A stretch of 64,000 nucleotides of DNA from Lentzea waywayandensis (lineage in GTDB: Bacteria > Actinomycetota > Actinomycetes > Mycobacteriales > Pseudonocardiaceae). Positions 35,906 to 45,395 of this stretch are shown here, piece by piece. Location of the stretch: positions 248,001-312,000 of the forward strand of contig NZ_FOYL01000004.1 of the NCBI RefSeq assembly GCF_900115955.1, written 5' to 3'. Positions within the stretch are counted from its first letter, which is position 1. Each line of letters opens with the position of its first letter. The translations under genes and the position numbers were made by a program. The notes below the pieces were generated by a model that searched no databases, was not told the origin of the DNA, and worked only from the letters and a program-made list of their open reading frames with translations.

Positions 35906-37585
35906 TCAGCCCTTGGAGGCCGGGCCGAACTTCTCGTCGGTCAACGGGCTCGGGACGACACCCTTGATGTCCGACTTGAACACCAGAGCGGGCGGGGAGT
36001 GCGAGATCGGGATCGCGGGCAGGTACTCGTCCATGATCTTCTTGTTGATCTCTTCGTACAGCTTCGTGCGGTTGGCCTCGTTCGGCTCGGAGTTGGCCTT
36101 GGCCAGGTCCGCCGCGAGAGTGGCGCCCCACGGGGACACACCGGTGTTGAAGCGGTTGTCGGTGCGGCCGAAGAACGTGCCGACCCAGTTGTGCGCCGTG
36201 CCGTTGTCGCCGGTCCAGCCCAGGAGGAACAGGTCCGGGATGCTGCTGTCGACGTCGGTGAGGTAGCCACCGTTCCACGGCTTGGTGACGACCTCGATCT
36301 TGATGCCGGCGGCCTGCAGGTCACCGGAGATCGCGCCGAACAGGTCCTTCGGGGACGGCATGTACGGACGCGTGACCTCGGACGGCCAGTAGAACTTCAG
36401 CGTCAGGTCGGAGGCACCGGCCTCGGCCAGCAGCGACTTGGCCTTGGCGGCGTCGTAACCGACGGCCTTGAGGTCCTTGTTGTAGCCGTTGACGGTGTCC
36501 GGCATGAACTGCGTCGCGACCTTGGCGCCCTCGGGCAGCTGCGACTTGACCAGCTGCTCGCGGTTGATCGCGTACATCAGGGCCTGACGGACCTTGAGGT
36601 CGGCGAGCTTCGGGTTGTTCTTCTGGTTGATGCCCAGGTAGAACACGTTGAACGCCGGACGGATCGCGACGTTGAAGCCGTCGGTCTTCAGACCGGCCCA
36701 GTCAGCCGCGTTCGGCAGGTCGTAACCGTCGATGTCGCCGGCCTTGAGCGCCTGCTTGCGGGCGGTCTCGTCCGGGATGATCTTGAAGACGATCTTGTCC
36801 AGCTTGGCCTTGGTGCCGTGGTAGGTGTCGTTCTTCACCAGTTCCACGGTGTTGTTGGCCTTGTCGTACTTGCCGAACTTGAACGGGCCCGTGCCAGTCG
36901 GGTGCTCGTTCGCGTAGGCCGGGAAGGTGAACGCGTCACCGGCGGCCTGGACGTTGTCCGCGTCGTACTTCTTCAGCGCGTCGGGGCTGGAGATCGAGAA
37001 CGACGTGAAGCCCAGGACCGACGGGAACTGCGAGGTGACCTCGTTCAGCTCGACCACTGCGGTCTTGGCGTCCTTGGCCGTGCAGGCCTTGAACAGCGAG
37101 GGCTTGTCCGGCGTGCTCGCGAAGCCACCGAAGTTGTCCAGCCAGTACTGGGAGACGGCGTCACTCGTGCCGGCGCCCTTCTGGTTGTACCAGCGGTTGA
37201 AGTTGAAGCACACGGCCTCGGCGTTGAAGTCCGTACCGTCGTGGAACTTCACGCCCTCCTTGAGGGAGAAGGTCCACGTCTTGCCATCTGCGCTCGGCTC
37301 GTACTTCTCTGCCAGCGCGGGCTCGACCTCGGCGGTACCCGGCTTGAAGCCGACCAGACCCTCGAACATCTGGCGGGAGACCCGGAAGGTCTCACCGTCG
37401 GTCGCGTAGAACGGGTCGAAGAGCTTCGGCGCACCGGCGGCGCCGAAAGTCAGCGTCCCGCCTTCCTTGCCGCCGCCGCCTGAGTCGCGCTGGGATTGCG
37501 CGCAACCGGACAGGGCCAGCGCACTGACGCTGAGGAAGCCGATCGCGGCAACCCAACGGCGGCGAGCCGTTACTGAGTGGACCAT
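35906..37585 (-). CDS. oppA: Oligopeptide ABC transporter solute-binding lipoprotein
   Basis: 559 residues from the ATG at 37585, preceded by AAGGGG; the frame extends 21 codons further without signal-peptide logic. The signal peptide ends in lipobox LALSGC with Cys28 as the lipid anchor. The SBP family 5 core follows (EKYEPSADGKTWTFSLKEGV, GTGPFKFGKYDKANNTVELV). It captures peptides or other extended ligands and feeds OppBC. First gene of the operon and divergent from the SARP-type regulator with a 216-bp shared gap. Confidence 0.95.
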   Translation of the reverse strand: MVHSVTARRRWVAAIGFLSVSALALSGCAQSQRDSGGGGKEGGTLTFGAAGAPKLFDPFYATDGETFRVSRQMFEGLVGFKPGTAEVEPALAEKYEPSADGKTWTFSLKEGVKFHDGTDFNAEAVCFNFNRWYNQKGAGTSDAVSQYWLDNFGGFASTPDKPSLFKACTAKDAKTAVVELNEVTSQFPSVLGFTSFSISSPDALKKYDADNVQAAGDAFTFPAYANEHPTGTGPFKFGKYDKANNTVELVKNDTYHGTKAKLDKIVFKIIPDETARKQALKAGDIDGYDLPNAADWAGLKTDGFNVAIRPAFNVFYLGINQKNNPKLADLKVRQALMYAINREQLVKSQLPEGAKVATQFMPDTVNGYNKDLKAVGYDAAKAKSLLAEAGASDLTLKFYWPSEVTRPYMPSPKDLFGAISGDLQAAGIKIEVVTKPWNGGYLTDVDSSIPDLFLLGWTGDNGTAHNWVGTFFGRTDNRFNTGVSPWGATLAADLAKANSEPNEANRTKLYEEINKKIMDEYLPAIPISHSPPALVFKSDIKGVVPSPLTDEKFGPASKG

Positions 37586-37801
37586 CAAACACCCCTTGGA
37601 CAATCCGCACATCTCACGGTGTGGTCGCCGACCATAACCGTTGTACATACCCCCTCCGGGGTTACTCAGGTCACGATCCGGCCACTAGACCAGGCATTCT
37701 GATACGTCCGGCGCACGGCCGCTGACCCAACGTGAGCACGCTAGATGCGTCGAACGCTCTCCTAGGCTGTAGAAACAACAACGACACGCGGAGGAGGCCA
37801 C

Positions 37802-40800
37802 ATGAGCAGACTGGTCGAGTTCCGCGTGCTCGGCCCCCTCCAGGTCCTCCTCGACACCGAACCGCTGCTGGTCAGGGCGGGTCGGCAGCGTGCGTTGCTG
37901 GTGTCGTTGCTGCTGCGCGCGGGCACCTCGGTGTCCGTGGACGAACTCGCTGGAAACGTCTGGGGCGAGAATCCACCCGCACGTGCACGCGCGACTCTTC
38001 AGACCTATGTGATGCGTCTCAGACAGCTGCTCGGACCGTCCGTGCCGATCAAGACCGTGCCCGACGGATACCTGATCGACGTCGACGAGAAGACCATCGA
38101 CCTGATGCGCTTCGAACCCCTGATCGAACAGGGCGAGCAGGAGCGCGCCGCCGGGAACCTCCAGGCCGCCTCGGCCGCGTTCGCCGCCGCGCTGGGGCTC
38201 TGGCGAGGTCCGGCCCTGGTCGACGTGCCGTCGGAGATCCTGCATCGCGACGAGGTGCCGCGGCTCGACGAACGCCGCCTGCACGTGCTGGAACGCCGTG
38301 TCGAGGTCGATCTCGAACTGGGCCGGCACGGCGAGCTGGTCGCGGAGTTGTCCCGGCTGACCAGCGAACATCCGCTGCGCGAGCGGTTCTGGGCACAGCT
38401 GATGGTGGCGCTGTACCGCTCCGGCCGGCAGAGCGAGGCCCTGGCCGCCTACCAGCGCGTGTCGCGGTTGCTGGGCGACGAGCTGGGCATCGATCCCGGC
38501 GACGAACTGCGACGCGTGCACAGCCAGGTGCTGTCCGGGTCGATCGACGCCGTGGCGAGGGTTCCCTCGGGCACGCCGGTCGCCACGAAGCCGGAACGGG
38601 TCGTTCCGTCGCAGCTCCCGGCGGACATCCCCGACTTCGTCGGCCGGGACGAGGCCGTGTCGCTGATCGTGGCGTTGCTGCGGACGGCGCAGGGTGTGCC
38701 GGTCGTCACGCTGGCCGGGCCGCCGGGTGTCGGCAAGACGGCCCTCGCCGTGCACGCGGCGCACCGGATGCGCGCCGATTTTCCGGACGGCCAGCTGTAC
38801 GTCAACCTGCGCGGATACGCCCCCGGACCGCCGTTGAGCGCCGTGGACGTGCTGCCCCGGTTCCTTCGTGCGCTCGGGACCGAGCCTGACCAGGTGCCGC
38901 TGGACCAGGACGAGCAGGAGGCGATGTTCCGGTCCACGTTGACCGGCCAGCGCGTTCTGCTGCTGCTGGACAACGCTTCCTCGGCCGAGCAGATCCGTCC
39001 GCTGCTGCCGGGTTCTCCCGGGTGTGCGGTGCTCGTGACCTCGCGCGACACGTTGCGCGGTCTGGCCGTCTCGCACGCGGCGTCGAACGTGCGGCTCGAC
39101 GTGCTCGACTGGCACGAGACGAAGTCGCTCCTCGCGGGCATTCTGGGTGCGGACGAGGTGGCGTCCCAAGAGGACGCCGCGTTGGAGCTGGCGGCCCTGT
39201 GCGCGCATCTGCCATTGGCTTTGCGTATCGCGGCCGCGAACCTCGTGTCGCGCCCGGAGCTGTCCATCGCGGACTACGTGGAGGAACTGCGGGCGGGCAA
39301 CCGGCTCGCCGCGCTGGCCGTCGAGGGCGACGAACGGGTCGCGGTGCACGCGGCGTTCGACCTCTCCTACACGGCGTTGAAGCCCGAGCTCGCGCAGATG
39401 TTCCGCTTGCTGTCACTGGTGCCCGGTACGGACTTCACGCCGGAGATGGCGGCCGCGCTTTCGGGACTGACCACTCAGGACGCTCGCCGCCGGCTCGATC
39501 GCCTGGCGACCGCGAACCTGATCTCGAACCACGCGCCGTCCCGCTACCAGTTCCACGACCTGCTGCGCGACTACGCGGCCGAGCGCCTGGCGTTCGAGGA
39601 GGGTCGCGCGGACTCCCGTCTCTCGTTGCGGCGGCTGCTGGACTGGGCGGTGCGCTCGGTCGACAACGCCACCTCCGCGATGAAGTCGACGCTGTTCCGC
39701 TTCCCCCGTCCCGCCGCGGTGGACAGCGTGGTGCCGCGGACGTTCAGCACTTCTACCGAAGCCCTGACCTGGCTGGACGTCGAAAGGGCGAATCTGGTCG
39801 CCCTGGTGGCGCACGCCGTGGAGCGCGACCCGGAGAACTCACCGTGGCAGCTGGCGGACGCGCTGCGCGGCTACTTCTACACGCAGGGCCTCACCGCGGA
39901 ATGGCGGGAGACCGCGAGGGCGGGGCTCCTGGGCGCTCGTGCGCCGCGTGACCAACTCGGCCAGCTCGCGATGCTGTCGTCGCTGGGCACGCTGTACTGG
40001 GTGACCGGGCAACACCGCAACGCCCTCGGCCACTACCTGCAGGCCATCGCCCTGCAGGAGCACATCGACCTGCCGGAGGCCGAGGCCGCCGTGCTGTCCA
40101 ACGCCGGCAGCGTCTACATCGACCTCGGCGAACTCGAGCACGCCGCCGACCACCTCGAACGCGCGCTGGTGATCACCCGCCGGATCGGCGCGTTCCAGGT
40201 GCAGGCCAACGCGCTGTTCAACCTCGGCGGCGTCTACATGCAGCTCGGCCTCCTCGACCGGGCGGCGTCGACGTTCGAGGAGGCGCTGGAAGGCGGCACG
40301 CGCATCGACTCGTGGATCACCCAGGCGAACTCGATGCGCGCGCTGGGCGAGGTCTACGCGTCACGCGGTCAGCCCGAACTCGGCGCGTCGTACTTCATGC
40401 GCGCGAGCGAACTCTACGAACGTGCGGCGGCCCGCAACTTCGGCCACACCATGCACGAGGGCATGGCCATCACGCTGATCATGCGCGGCCGTTTCGAGGA
40501 GGCGGCGGTGGAGGCGTCCGCCGCCATGCAGATCGCGCGGGACCTGGAGAACGTCAAGAGCGTCTGCGACGCGCAGAACCTGCTCGGCCGCGCCCTGGAG
40601 GGTGCAGGCCGTTATGCCGAGGCGTTGGAGCAGTTCTCGGCGGCGCTGGCGATCGCGGTCGACACCGGTTACTCGTGGGGCATCTGCTCGGCGCGCCGTG
40701 GCCTGGCGTCCTCGTACCGCGCGGCCGGCCGGTACGAGGAGGCGCTGGCGATGGCCACCTCGGCACTGGTCGAGGCGGGCCGATCGCAGTTCCGCCTGGC

Positions 40801-41080
40801 GGAGATGGAGGTGCTGCTCGTGCTCGGGCGCACGCACCTCGACATGTCGGCTGCCTCCGAAGCCCTGGACTGCGCTCTGCGGGCCTCGACCGTCGGCGCG
40901 GCCCTGGGTCACCGCTGGGTGTTCGGGCGGGCGCTGCAACTGGCCGGCGACGCGGCCGTCGTTCTGGGTGACGCGACCGCCGCCCGTGCGCACTGGTCCA
41001 CGGCGCTGGAGGTCTTCAGCGCGATCGGAACACCCGAGGCGTCCGTCGTCCAGGCTCAGTTGCTTGACGTGACAACGTAG
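37802..41080 (+). CDS. AfsR/SARP-type regulator with NB-ARC and TPR domains
   Basis: 1092 residues with a GGAGG ribosome binding site 4 nt upstream. Residues 1-95 are an OmpR-like winged helix (RVLGPLQVLLDTEPLLVRAG, LAGNVWGENPPARARATLQT). Residues 100-245 are a bacterial transcriptional activation domain ending GDELGIDPGDELRR. An NB-ARC ATPase follows, with Walker A GPPGVGKT (306-313), Walker B LLLLD (386-390) and GLPLAL-like HLPLALR. TPR repeats occupy 690-1090. AfsR-like proteins activate secondary metabolism or development. It is divergent from the oligopeptide transporter, which is a possible target. Confidence 0.93.
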   Translation: MSRLVEFRVLGPLQVLLDTEPLLVRAGRQRALLVSLLLRAGTSVSVDELAGNVWGENPPARARATLQTYVMRLRQLLGPSVPIKTVPDGYLIDVDEKTIDLMRFEPLIEQGEQERAAGNLQAASAAFAAALGLWRGPALVDVPSEILHRDEVPRLDERRLHVLERRVEVDLELGRHGELVAELSRLTSEHPLRERFWAQLMVALYRSGRQSEALAAYQRVSRLLGDELGIDPGDELRRVHSQVLSGSIDAVARVPSGTPVATKPERVVPSQLPADIPDFVGRDEAVSLIVALLRTAQGVPVVTLAGPPGVGKTALAVHAAHRMRADFPDGQLYVNLRGYAPGPPLSAVDVLPRFLRALGTEPDQVPLDQDEQEAMFRSTLTGQRVLLLLDNASSAEQIRPLLPGSPGCAVLVTSRDTLRGLAVSHAASNVRLDVLDWHETKSLLAGILGADEVASQEDAALELAALCAHLPLALRIAAANLVSRPELSIADYVEELRAGNRLAALAVEGDERVAVHAAFDLSYTALKPELAQMFRLLSLVPGTDFTPEMAAALSGLTTQDARRRLDRLATANLISNHAPSRYQFHDLLRDYAAERLAFEEGRADSRLSLRRLLDWAVRSVDNATSAMKSTLFRFPRPAAVDSVVPRTFSTSTEALTWLDVERANLVALVAHAVERDPENSPWQLADALRGYFYTQGLTAEWRETARAGLLGARAPRDQLGQLAMLSSLGTLYWVTGQHRNALGHYLQAIALQEHIDLPEAEAAVLSNAGSVYIDLGELEHAADHLERALVITRRIGAFQVQANALFNLGGVYMQLGLLDRAASTFEEALEGGTRIDSWITQANSMRALGEVYASRGQPELGASYFMRASELYERAAARNFGHTMHEGMAITLIMRGRFEEAAVEASAAMQIARDLENVKSVCDAQNLLGRALEGAGRYAEALEQFSAALAIAVDTGYSWGICSARRGLASSYRAAGRYEEALAMATSALVEAGRSQFRLAEMEVLLVLGRTHLDMSAASEALDCALRASTVGAALGHRWVFGRALQLAGDAAVVLGDATAARAHWSTALEVFSAIGTPEASVVQAQLLDVTT

Positions 41081-41532
41081 TCAGCTCTGGCCTTGGTCTC
41101 GTCGACCGCGAACCAGCCTCTTTCGTACTGCTGCCAACGGATGAAGTGTTGTCTTTGGTGCTCGCCGTCGCGCTTCACCGCACGTTCCAGCCGTTCTTGT
41201 TCGCTTTCGTGGTCCACGAAGATGGCGAGGCTCAGGCGGGTGTTCGCCTTCCTGGCGCTGGAGAAGCCTTCCAGGATGATCGTCCCTTGTGGAGCGATGA
41301 CGACCTCGTCGCCTTCTCCGATGCACGGAAACCCTTGGGACCAGTCGGTTTTCCGGTAGCGGCCTTCGCGGCCGTGCTGTACTTCTGTCAGTGCCTGCTG
41401 TAGCCGTGGCCACCACTTCGTCGTGGGGTCGTCCCACGTGGCGAAGTGGTCGGTGCTGATGAGCTGGGCGTTGAGTTCTTGGGCGAGCTGTTTCGCGAAC
41501 GTGGACTTGCCCGCACCGGACGGACCGTCCAC
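41056..41532 (-). CDS. Uridine kinase-like P-loop protein, start uncertain
   Basis: 158 residues if it starts at the GTG at 41532, in which case residue 1 already lies inside the first beta strand (VDGPSGAGKSTFAKQLA). ISTDHFATWDDPTTKWWPRL and IILEGFSSAR match a family annotated as uridine kinase-like. Homologous proteins usually have RLVAVDG before the P-loop, and exactly that (GGTRLVAVDG) is encoded just upstream. No ATG, GTG or TTG exists in frame there before the recR stop region. An unusual start is therefore possible. It overlaps the SARP gene by 25 bp at its 3' end. Confidence 0.7.
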   Translation of the reverse strand: MDGPSGAGKSTFAKQLAQELNAQLISTDHFATWDDPTTKWWPRLQQALTEVQHGREGRYRKTDWSQGFPCIGEGDEVVIAPQGTIILEGFSSARKANTRLSLAIFVDHESEQERLERAVKRDGEHQRQHFIRWQQYERGWFAVDETKARADYVVTSSN

Positions 41533-41573
41533 CGCGACCAGACGAGTGCCGCCCAGCCGCGGTGGAGCCGTTG

Positions 41574-42182
41574 CTACATGCTCCGGCGACCAGATAGCGC
41601 ACGCCCCAGCGTCAGCTCGTCCGCGAACTCCAGGTCGCCGCCCATCGGCAGCCCGCTCGCGAGCCGCGTGACGGACAGCCCCGGGAAGTCCCTGAGCATC
41701 CGCACCAGGTACGTGGCCGTGGCCTCGCCCTCGGTGTTCGGGTCCGTGGCGATGATGACCTCGGAGATGTCGACACCGTCGGTCGCCGTGCCGATCCGGT
41801 TGAGCAGCTGGCGGATCCGGAGCTGGTCCGGCCCCACGCCGCTGAGCGGATCGAGCGCGCCACCCAGGACGTGGTAGCGGCCCTTGAACTCCCTGGTGCG
41901 CTCGATCGCCTGGACGTCCTTGGGCTCCTCGACCACGCAGACCAGCGCCAGGTCCCGCTTCGGGTCGCGGCAGATCCGGCAGCGGGTCTCAGCCGACACG
42001 TTGCCGCAGACGTCGCAGAAGACGACACCCTCCTTGACCTTCTGCAACGCCTGCTGAAGCCGCTCGATGTCAGCGGGCTCCGTGGCGAGAAGGTGGAAGG
42101 CGATGCGCTGCGCGCTCTTCGGGCCGACGCCCGGGAGCCTGCCCAGTTCGTCGATCAGGTCCTGTACCGGGCCCTCGTACAT
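41574..42182 (-). CDS. recR: Recombination mediator RecR
   Basis: 202 residues. An N-terminal helix-hairpin-helix ([20 protein letters not shown]) binds DNA. A four-Cys zinc finger (Cys56, 59, 68, 71 in FCDVCGN and RCRICRD) and a Toprim domain ([30 protein letters not shown]) follow. It works with RecO/RecF to load RecA at gaps. The gene lies 3 bp after ybaB, the standard dnaX-ybaB-recR order. Confidence 0.98.
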   Translation of the reverse strand: MYEGPVQDLIDELGRLPGVGPKSAQRIAFHLLATEPADIERLQQALQKVKEGVVFCDVCGNVSAETRCRICRDPKRDLALVCVVEEPKDVQAIERTREFKGRYHVLGGALDPLSGVGPDQLRIRQLLNRIGTATDGVDISEVIIATDPNTEGEATATYLVRMLRDFPGLSVTRLASGLPMGGDLEFADELTLGRALSGRRSM

Positions 42183-42185
42183 CTC

Positions 42186-42509
42186 TTAGCCGAGCAATCC
42201 GCCGAGGCCGCCCTGAGCGAGCGGGCCGAGCTTCTGCTCCACGAGCTCCTGCGCCCTGGCGTTGGCGTCCTTGATCGCGGCGATCACCAGGTCCTGAAGG
42301 GTGTCCACGTCCTCCGGGTCCACGATCTTGGGGTCGATGACGAGGTTGACCAGCTCGCCGCCGCCGGTGACGGTGGCGGTGACGAGGCCGTTGCCCGCGT
42401 TGCCGGTGACCTGCGTTTCGGCCAGCTGCTGCTGGGCTTCTGCCATCTGCTGCTGCATGTTCTGGGCCTGCTGGAGCAGGGCCTGCATGTCGAACTGACC
42501 GGGTTGCAC
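42186..42509 (-). CDS. ybaB: YbaB/EbfC family nucleoid-associated protein
   Basis: 107 residues from a GTG with AGAGG upstream. A Gln-rich N-terminal helix ([20 protein letters not shown]) is followed by [20 protein letters not shown] and [18 protein letters not shown], the full YbaB fold. It forms tweezer-like DNA-binding dimers. Between dnaX and recR as in most bacteria, although here the repeat element separates it from dnaX. Confidence 0.97.
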   Translation of the reverse strand: MQPGQFDMQALLQQAQNMQQQMAEAQQQLAETQVTGNAGNGLVTATVTGGGELVNLVIDPKIVDPEDVDTLQDLVIAAIKDANARAQELVEQKLGPLAQGGLGGLLG

Positions 42510-42575
42510 CGCTGGTCCTCTCGGTGGGTCTTCTGGGTGTTGTCCAGCGTACGGGGGCGCGTTGGTTGGGTGATT

Positions 42576-42949
42576 CGTCCCCCTGTCGCGTTGGCGGGTG
42601 GCGGTTTGCGAGTTCGTAGGTGGTCACCTTGCGAGAGTCGCCTTGCGGCTGATTCCTGGGGCTCCGCCCCAGACCCCGCCAATCTGATCCAAAACCGGGG
42701 CCTACGCCGTCTGCGGGTTGATGGCACGCCTGGTGCTTTGGGCGGAGGCGCGTTGCGTAGAGGGGCGCGTTGGTGGGGTGGTTTCGTCACGAGTCGAGCC
42801 AAGAGCGGGCCACACATGAGTAGGGGTGTCAACTCGACGAAAAGCGTGTCGAGTTGACACCCCTACTCATGCGCAGCAAGAGCTGTGGCACGACTCGTGA
42901 CGAAACCACCCCACCCTTAGCGCACGGTAAAGACGGCTCGCCTTCGGCG
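42576..42949 (-). repeat. Dispersed palindromic intergenic element, copy 2 (inverted)
   Basis: Occupies most of the 516-bp gap (42510-43025) between dnaX and ybaB, in opposite orientation to copy 1. Outer perfect 25-bp arms are at 42772-42796 and 42891-42915. The inner perfect 24-bp stem is at 42815-42838 and 42848-42871, with a 9-nt loop reading ACGCTTTTC on the minus strand (ACGCTCTTC in copy 1). The small hairpin is at 42656-42672. Flanks align with copy 1 nearly throughout. The element interrupts the usually tight dnaX-ybaB spacing. Confidence 0.85.
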
Positions 42950-43025
42950 TCGCGGACGGTCAGGCTCTCGGCTTCGGCCTCGCGGGAGTGTCAGGCCCCG
43001 TCGCTAGTTGCGCCAGCGTGGGCTG

Positions 43026-45080
43026 TTAGGCCTTCTTCAGTGGGCGGGCGCCCAGTTCGTCGGCCAGGAGTTGGAGCATTACCGACTCCGGGTCCTTGGC
43101 CTGGACCTCGTTCACCGCGCCTGGGTCTGCCGGGCGGGCGGCCTCGGCCAGCATTGCTTCTTCGTCGTCCGGTTCCGGCGGGAGGGGGTCGTCGGGCTCC
43201 GGGGGCTCCGGCGGGGGTGGGACGTCGTCCATCGGCGGGCGCGGGGCGTGGGTTTGCTGTGGTTCTGGTTGGGGGCGCGCCTGTTGGTTCTGTGCCTGGC
43301 TTGGGCGGGTGGGGGCCGGGCGGGCCGCCTTGGCCGGGGTTGATTGCTGTGCGGCGGCGCCTGGGGTGCCGTGGGTGCAGCGGACCTGCCAGGTGCCGCC
43401 CAGTACTGAGGACAGGGCCGTGGCGATGGCCTCGGTGTTGCGGGACTCGGCCAGGCGGCGGGCCAGCGGGGCCGAGGTGTGGGTGATCGTGACCACGTTG
43501 CCGTCCACCTCGCTGACCATGGCGTTCGTCAGCATTGCCTCGGTGCTTCGGCTCGTCGCGCGGACTGCGGCCAGCAGTTCGGACCAGATTCGGCGGACCG
43601 CCGTCGCGTCCATGGCGCCGCCGGCGGACGTCGTCGCGGGCTGCGGGGGTGCGACAGGTGCCGCTGCCGGGGCTGCGGAGGCGGCGGGCGCGGGGGGCTG
43701 CACCGGAGCCGGGGTCGGAGTGGGCGCCGGGGTGGGCGCGGCGGCCGCGGCCGGTGCCGGAGTGGGGGCGGCTGCTGCGGGCTGAGTCGGGGCCGCTCGG
43801 GGCGGTTCCTGTTGCCTTGGCTGTTCGGGTGCGGCGGGCTCGGCCGGTTGCTGGGACCTGCGGGTGAAGACCGGGCCGCCCGCGGGACCGGCTGGCTCGC
43901 CGGAGGCCGCTGCGATTGCTGCCGGGGGGCGGCGTTCGAGCTGTTCCAGGCGTTGGAGAAGCGCGGCTTCCGACTGGCTCACCGACGGTAGGAGCATGCG
44001 GGAGACGAGTAGTTCCAGCAGCAGGCGGGGGGCGGTGGCGCCGCGCATGTCCACCAGGCCCGCGTGGACGATCTCGGCGTAGCGGGTCAGGGCGGCCGGG
44101 CCGATTCGTTCTGCCTGGGCCGACATGATGGCCACTTCGTCGTCCGGGGCGCTGACCAGGTTGCGTTCGGCGGCGTCCGGAACGGCGCAGAGCAGGACGA
44201 GGTCGCGGAGGCGGTCGAGGAGGTCCGAGGCGAAGCGGCGGGGGTCGTGGCCGGCGTCCACCAGGCGGTCGATGGTGCCGTAGACGGCGGCGCCGTCGCC
44301 TGCGGAGAGGCCGTCGACCACGTCGTTGATCAGGGCCGAGTCGGTGACGCCCAGGAGTGAGATGGCGCGTTCGTATTTGACGCCGTCCGCGCCTGCTCCG
44401 GAGAGGAGCTGGTCCATGACGGACTGGGTGTCGCGGGCCGAGCCGCCGCCCGCGCGGATCACCAGCGGGAAGACGGAGGGTTCTACGGCCACGCCTTCCG
44501 CGGCGCAGTTGCGTTCCAGCAGTGAGCGCATGACGCCGGGCGGGATCAGGCGGAACGGGTAGTGGTGCGTGCGCGAGCGGATGGTCGGGAGGACCTTGTC
44601 CGGCTCGGTCGTGGCGAAGATGAAGATCAGGTGCTCCGGCGGCTCCTCCACGATCTTCAGCAGGGCGTTGAAGCCCTGCGTGGTGACCATGTGCGCCTCG
44701 TCGATGATGAAGACGCGGTACTTGGACTCGGCCGGGGCGTAGAAGGCCTTGTCGCGGAGGTCGCGGGCGTCTTCGACGCCGCCGTGGGAGGCCGCGTCGA
44801 GTTCCACGACGTCGACGCTGCCGGTGCCGTTCGGCGCGAGGCCGATGCAGCTGTTGCACTCGCCGCACGGGTCGGGGGTCGGGCCCTTCACGCAGTTCAG
44901 CGAGCGGGCGAGGATGCGGGCCGACGACGTCTTGCCGCAGCCGCGCGGGCCGCTGAACAGGTACGCGTGGTTCACCCGGCCTGCCGACAAAGCGACGCGC
45001 AGCGGATCGGTCACGTGCTCCTGGCCAACGACCTCGGAGAACGTGGCCGGACGGTACTTGCGATACAGAGCGAGCGCCAC
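43026..45080 (-). CDS. dnaX: DNA polymerase III gamma/tau subunit
   Basis: 684 residues from the GTG at 45080 (ALALYRKYRPATFSEVVGQ), supported by a TACTGT -10 7 nt upstream; the frame extends into the SRP RNA region. AAA+ motor: Walker A GPRGCGKT (44-51), zinc ligands Cys63, 72, 75 and 78, Walker B VFIIDEAH, sensor 1 FATTEPDKV. A Pro/Ala-rich linker (about 395-480) leads to a tau-like domain near 485-560 and an acidic/Pro-rich tail. Clamp-loader core of the replisome. Confidence 0.97.
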   Translation of the reverse strand: MALALYRKYRPATFSEVVGQEHVTDPLRVALSAGRVNHAYLFSGPRGCGKTSSARILARSLNCVKGPTPDPCGECNSCIGLAPNGTGSVDVVELDAASHGGVEDARDLRDKAFYAPAESKYRVFIIDEAHMVTTQGFNALLKIVEEPPEHLIFIFATTEPDKVLPTIRSRTHHYPFRLIPPGVMRSLLERNCAAEGVAVEPSVFPLVIRAGGGSARDTQSVMDQLLSGAGADGVKYERAISLLGVTDSALINDVVDGLSAGDGAAVYGTIDRLVDAGHDPRRFASDLLDRLRDLVLLCAVPDAAERNLVSAPDDEVAIMSAQAERIGPAALTRYAEIVHAGLVDMRGATAPRLLLELLVSRMLLPSVSQSEAALLQRLEQLERRPPAAIAAASGEPAGPAGGPVFTRRSQQPAEPAAPEQPRQQEPPRAAPTQPAAAAPTPAPAAAAAPTPAPTPTPAPVQPPAPAASAAPAAAPVAPPQPATTSAGGAMDATAVRRIWSELLAAVRATSRSTEAMLTNAMVSEVDGNVVTITHTSAPLARRLAESRNTEAIATALSSVLGGTWQVRCTHGTPGAAAQQSTPAKAARPAPTRPSQAQNQQARPQPEPQQTHAPRPPMDDVPPPPEPPEPDDPLPPEPDDEEAMLAEAARPADPGAVNEVQAKDPESVMLQLLADELGARPLKKA

Positions 45081-45087
45081 GCCCGGA

Positions 45088-45093
45088 ACAGTA
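45088..45093 (-). promoter_or_regulatory. -10 element of dnaX (leaderless)
   Basis: On the minus strand TACTGT is followed by 7 nt and GTG 45080. It lies just downstream of the SRP RNA 3' end, so dnaX has its own promoter. Confidence 0.5.
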
Positions 45094-45115
45094 CCGGTGG
45101 CCACCGACACAAAAA

Positions 45116-45203
45116 GGGGACCCCGTGCACCCACCAGAGCCCGCTTATCCTTGCTGCCTTCCGGCCCTGGGGAGGTTCGCGAGATGTGTGCCGCACGAGG
45201 TCC
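45116..45203 (-). ncRNA. ffs: Small signal recognition particle RNA (4.5S type)
   Basis: The minus strand carries the SRP RNA signature CAGGGCCGGAAGGCAGCAAG, with the GGAA tetraloop closing helix 8. The 5' GGACCTCGTGC pairs with the 3' GCACGGGGTCC to give a rod of about 88 nt, followed by TTTTTG. It binds Ffh for co-translational targeting. The position upstream of dnaX is conserved in actinobacteria. End positions are estimated from pairing and from the -10 (TACACT) 6 nt before G45203. Confidence 0.93.
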
Positions 45204-45209
45204 TCGATC

Positions 45210-45215
45210 AGTGTA
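45210..45215 (-). promoter_or_regulatory. -10 element of the SRP RNA gene
   Basis: On the minus strand TACACT is followed by 6 nt and the predicted RNA 5' end at 45203. A LexA box covers the -27 to -42 interval, where the -35 should be. Confidence 0.6.
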
Positions 45216-45229
45216 GCGAAGGGTCCTGA

Positions 45230-45245
45230 TCGAACACACGTTCGA
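45230..45245. promoter_or_regulatory. LexA (SOS) box A
   Basis: TCGAACACACGTTCGA matches the actinobacterial SOS box TCGAAC-N4-GTTCGA in all fixed positions. It overlaps the -35 region of the SRP RNA promoter and is followed by DnaA-box-like sequences. Confidence 0.75.
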
Positions 45246-45246
45246 G

Positions 45247-45278
45247 TTGCCCACAGTGTTGTCCCCAGGTGTGGACAA
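45247..45278. promoter_or_regulatory. DnaA-box-like cluster A
   Basis: Three 9-mers: TTGCCCACA (45247-45255), TTGTCCCCA (45259-45267) and TGTGGACAA (45270-45278, an exact TTGTCCACA on the minus strand). TTGTCCACA is the preferred actinobacterial DnaA box. Confidence 0.65.
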
Positions 45279-45395
45279 CCGGCCACACCCTGACCGGACA
45301 CCCTCCCGCACACTGATCAACATGCGCAGAACGGGCCTCGCGCCGACCGTGATCGCGGTGGCTGCGACGGACGCGCTCGCGCAGGCATCCAGGCC

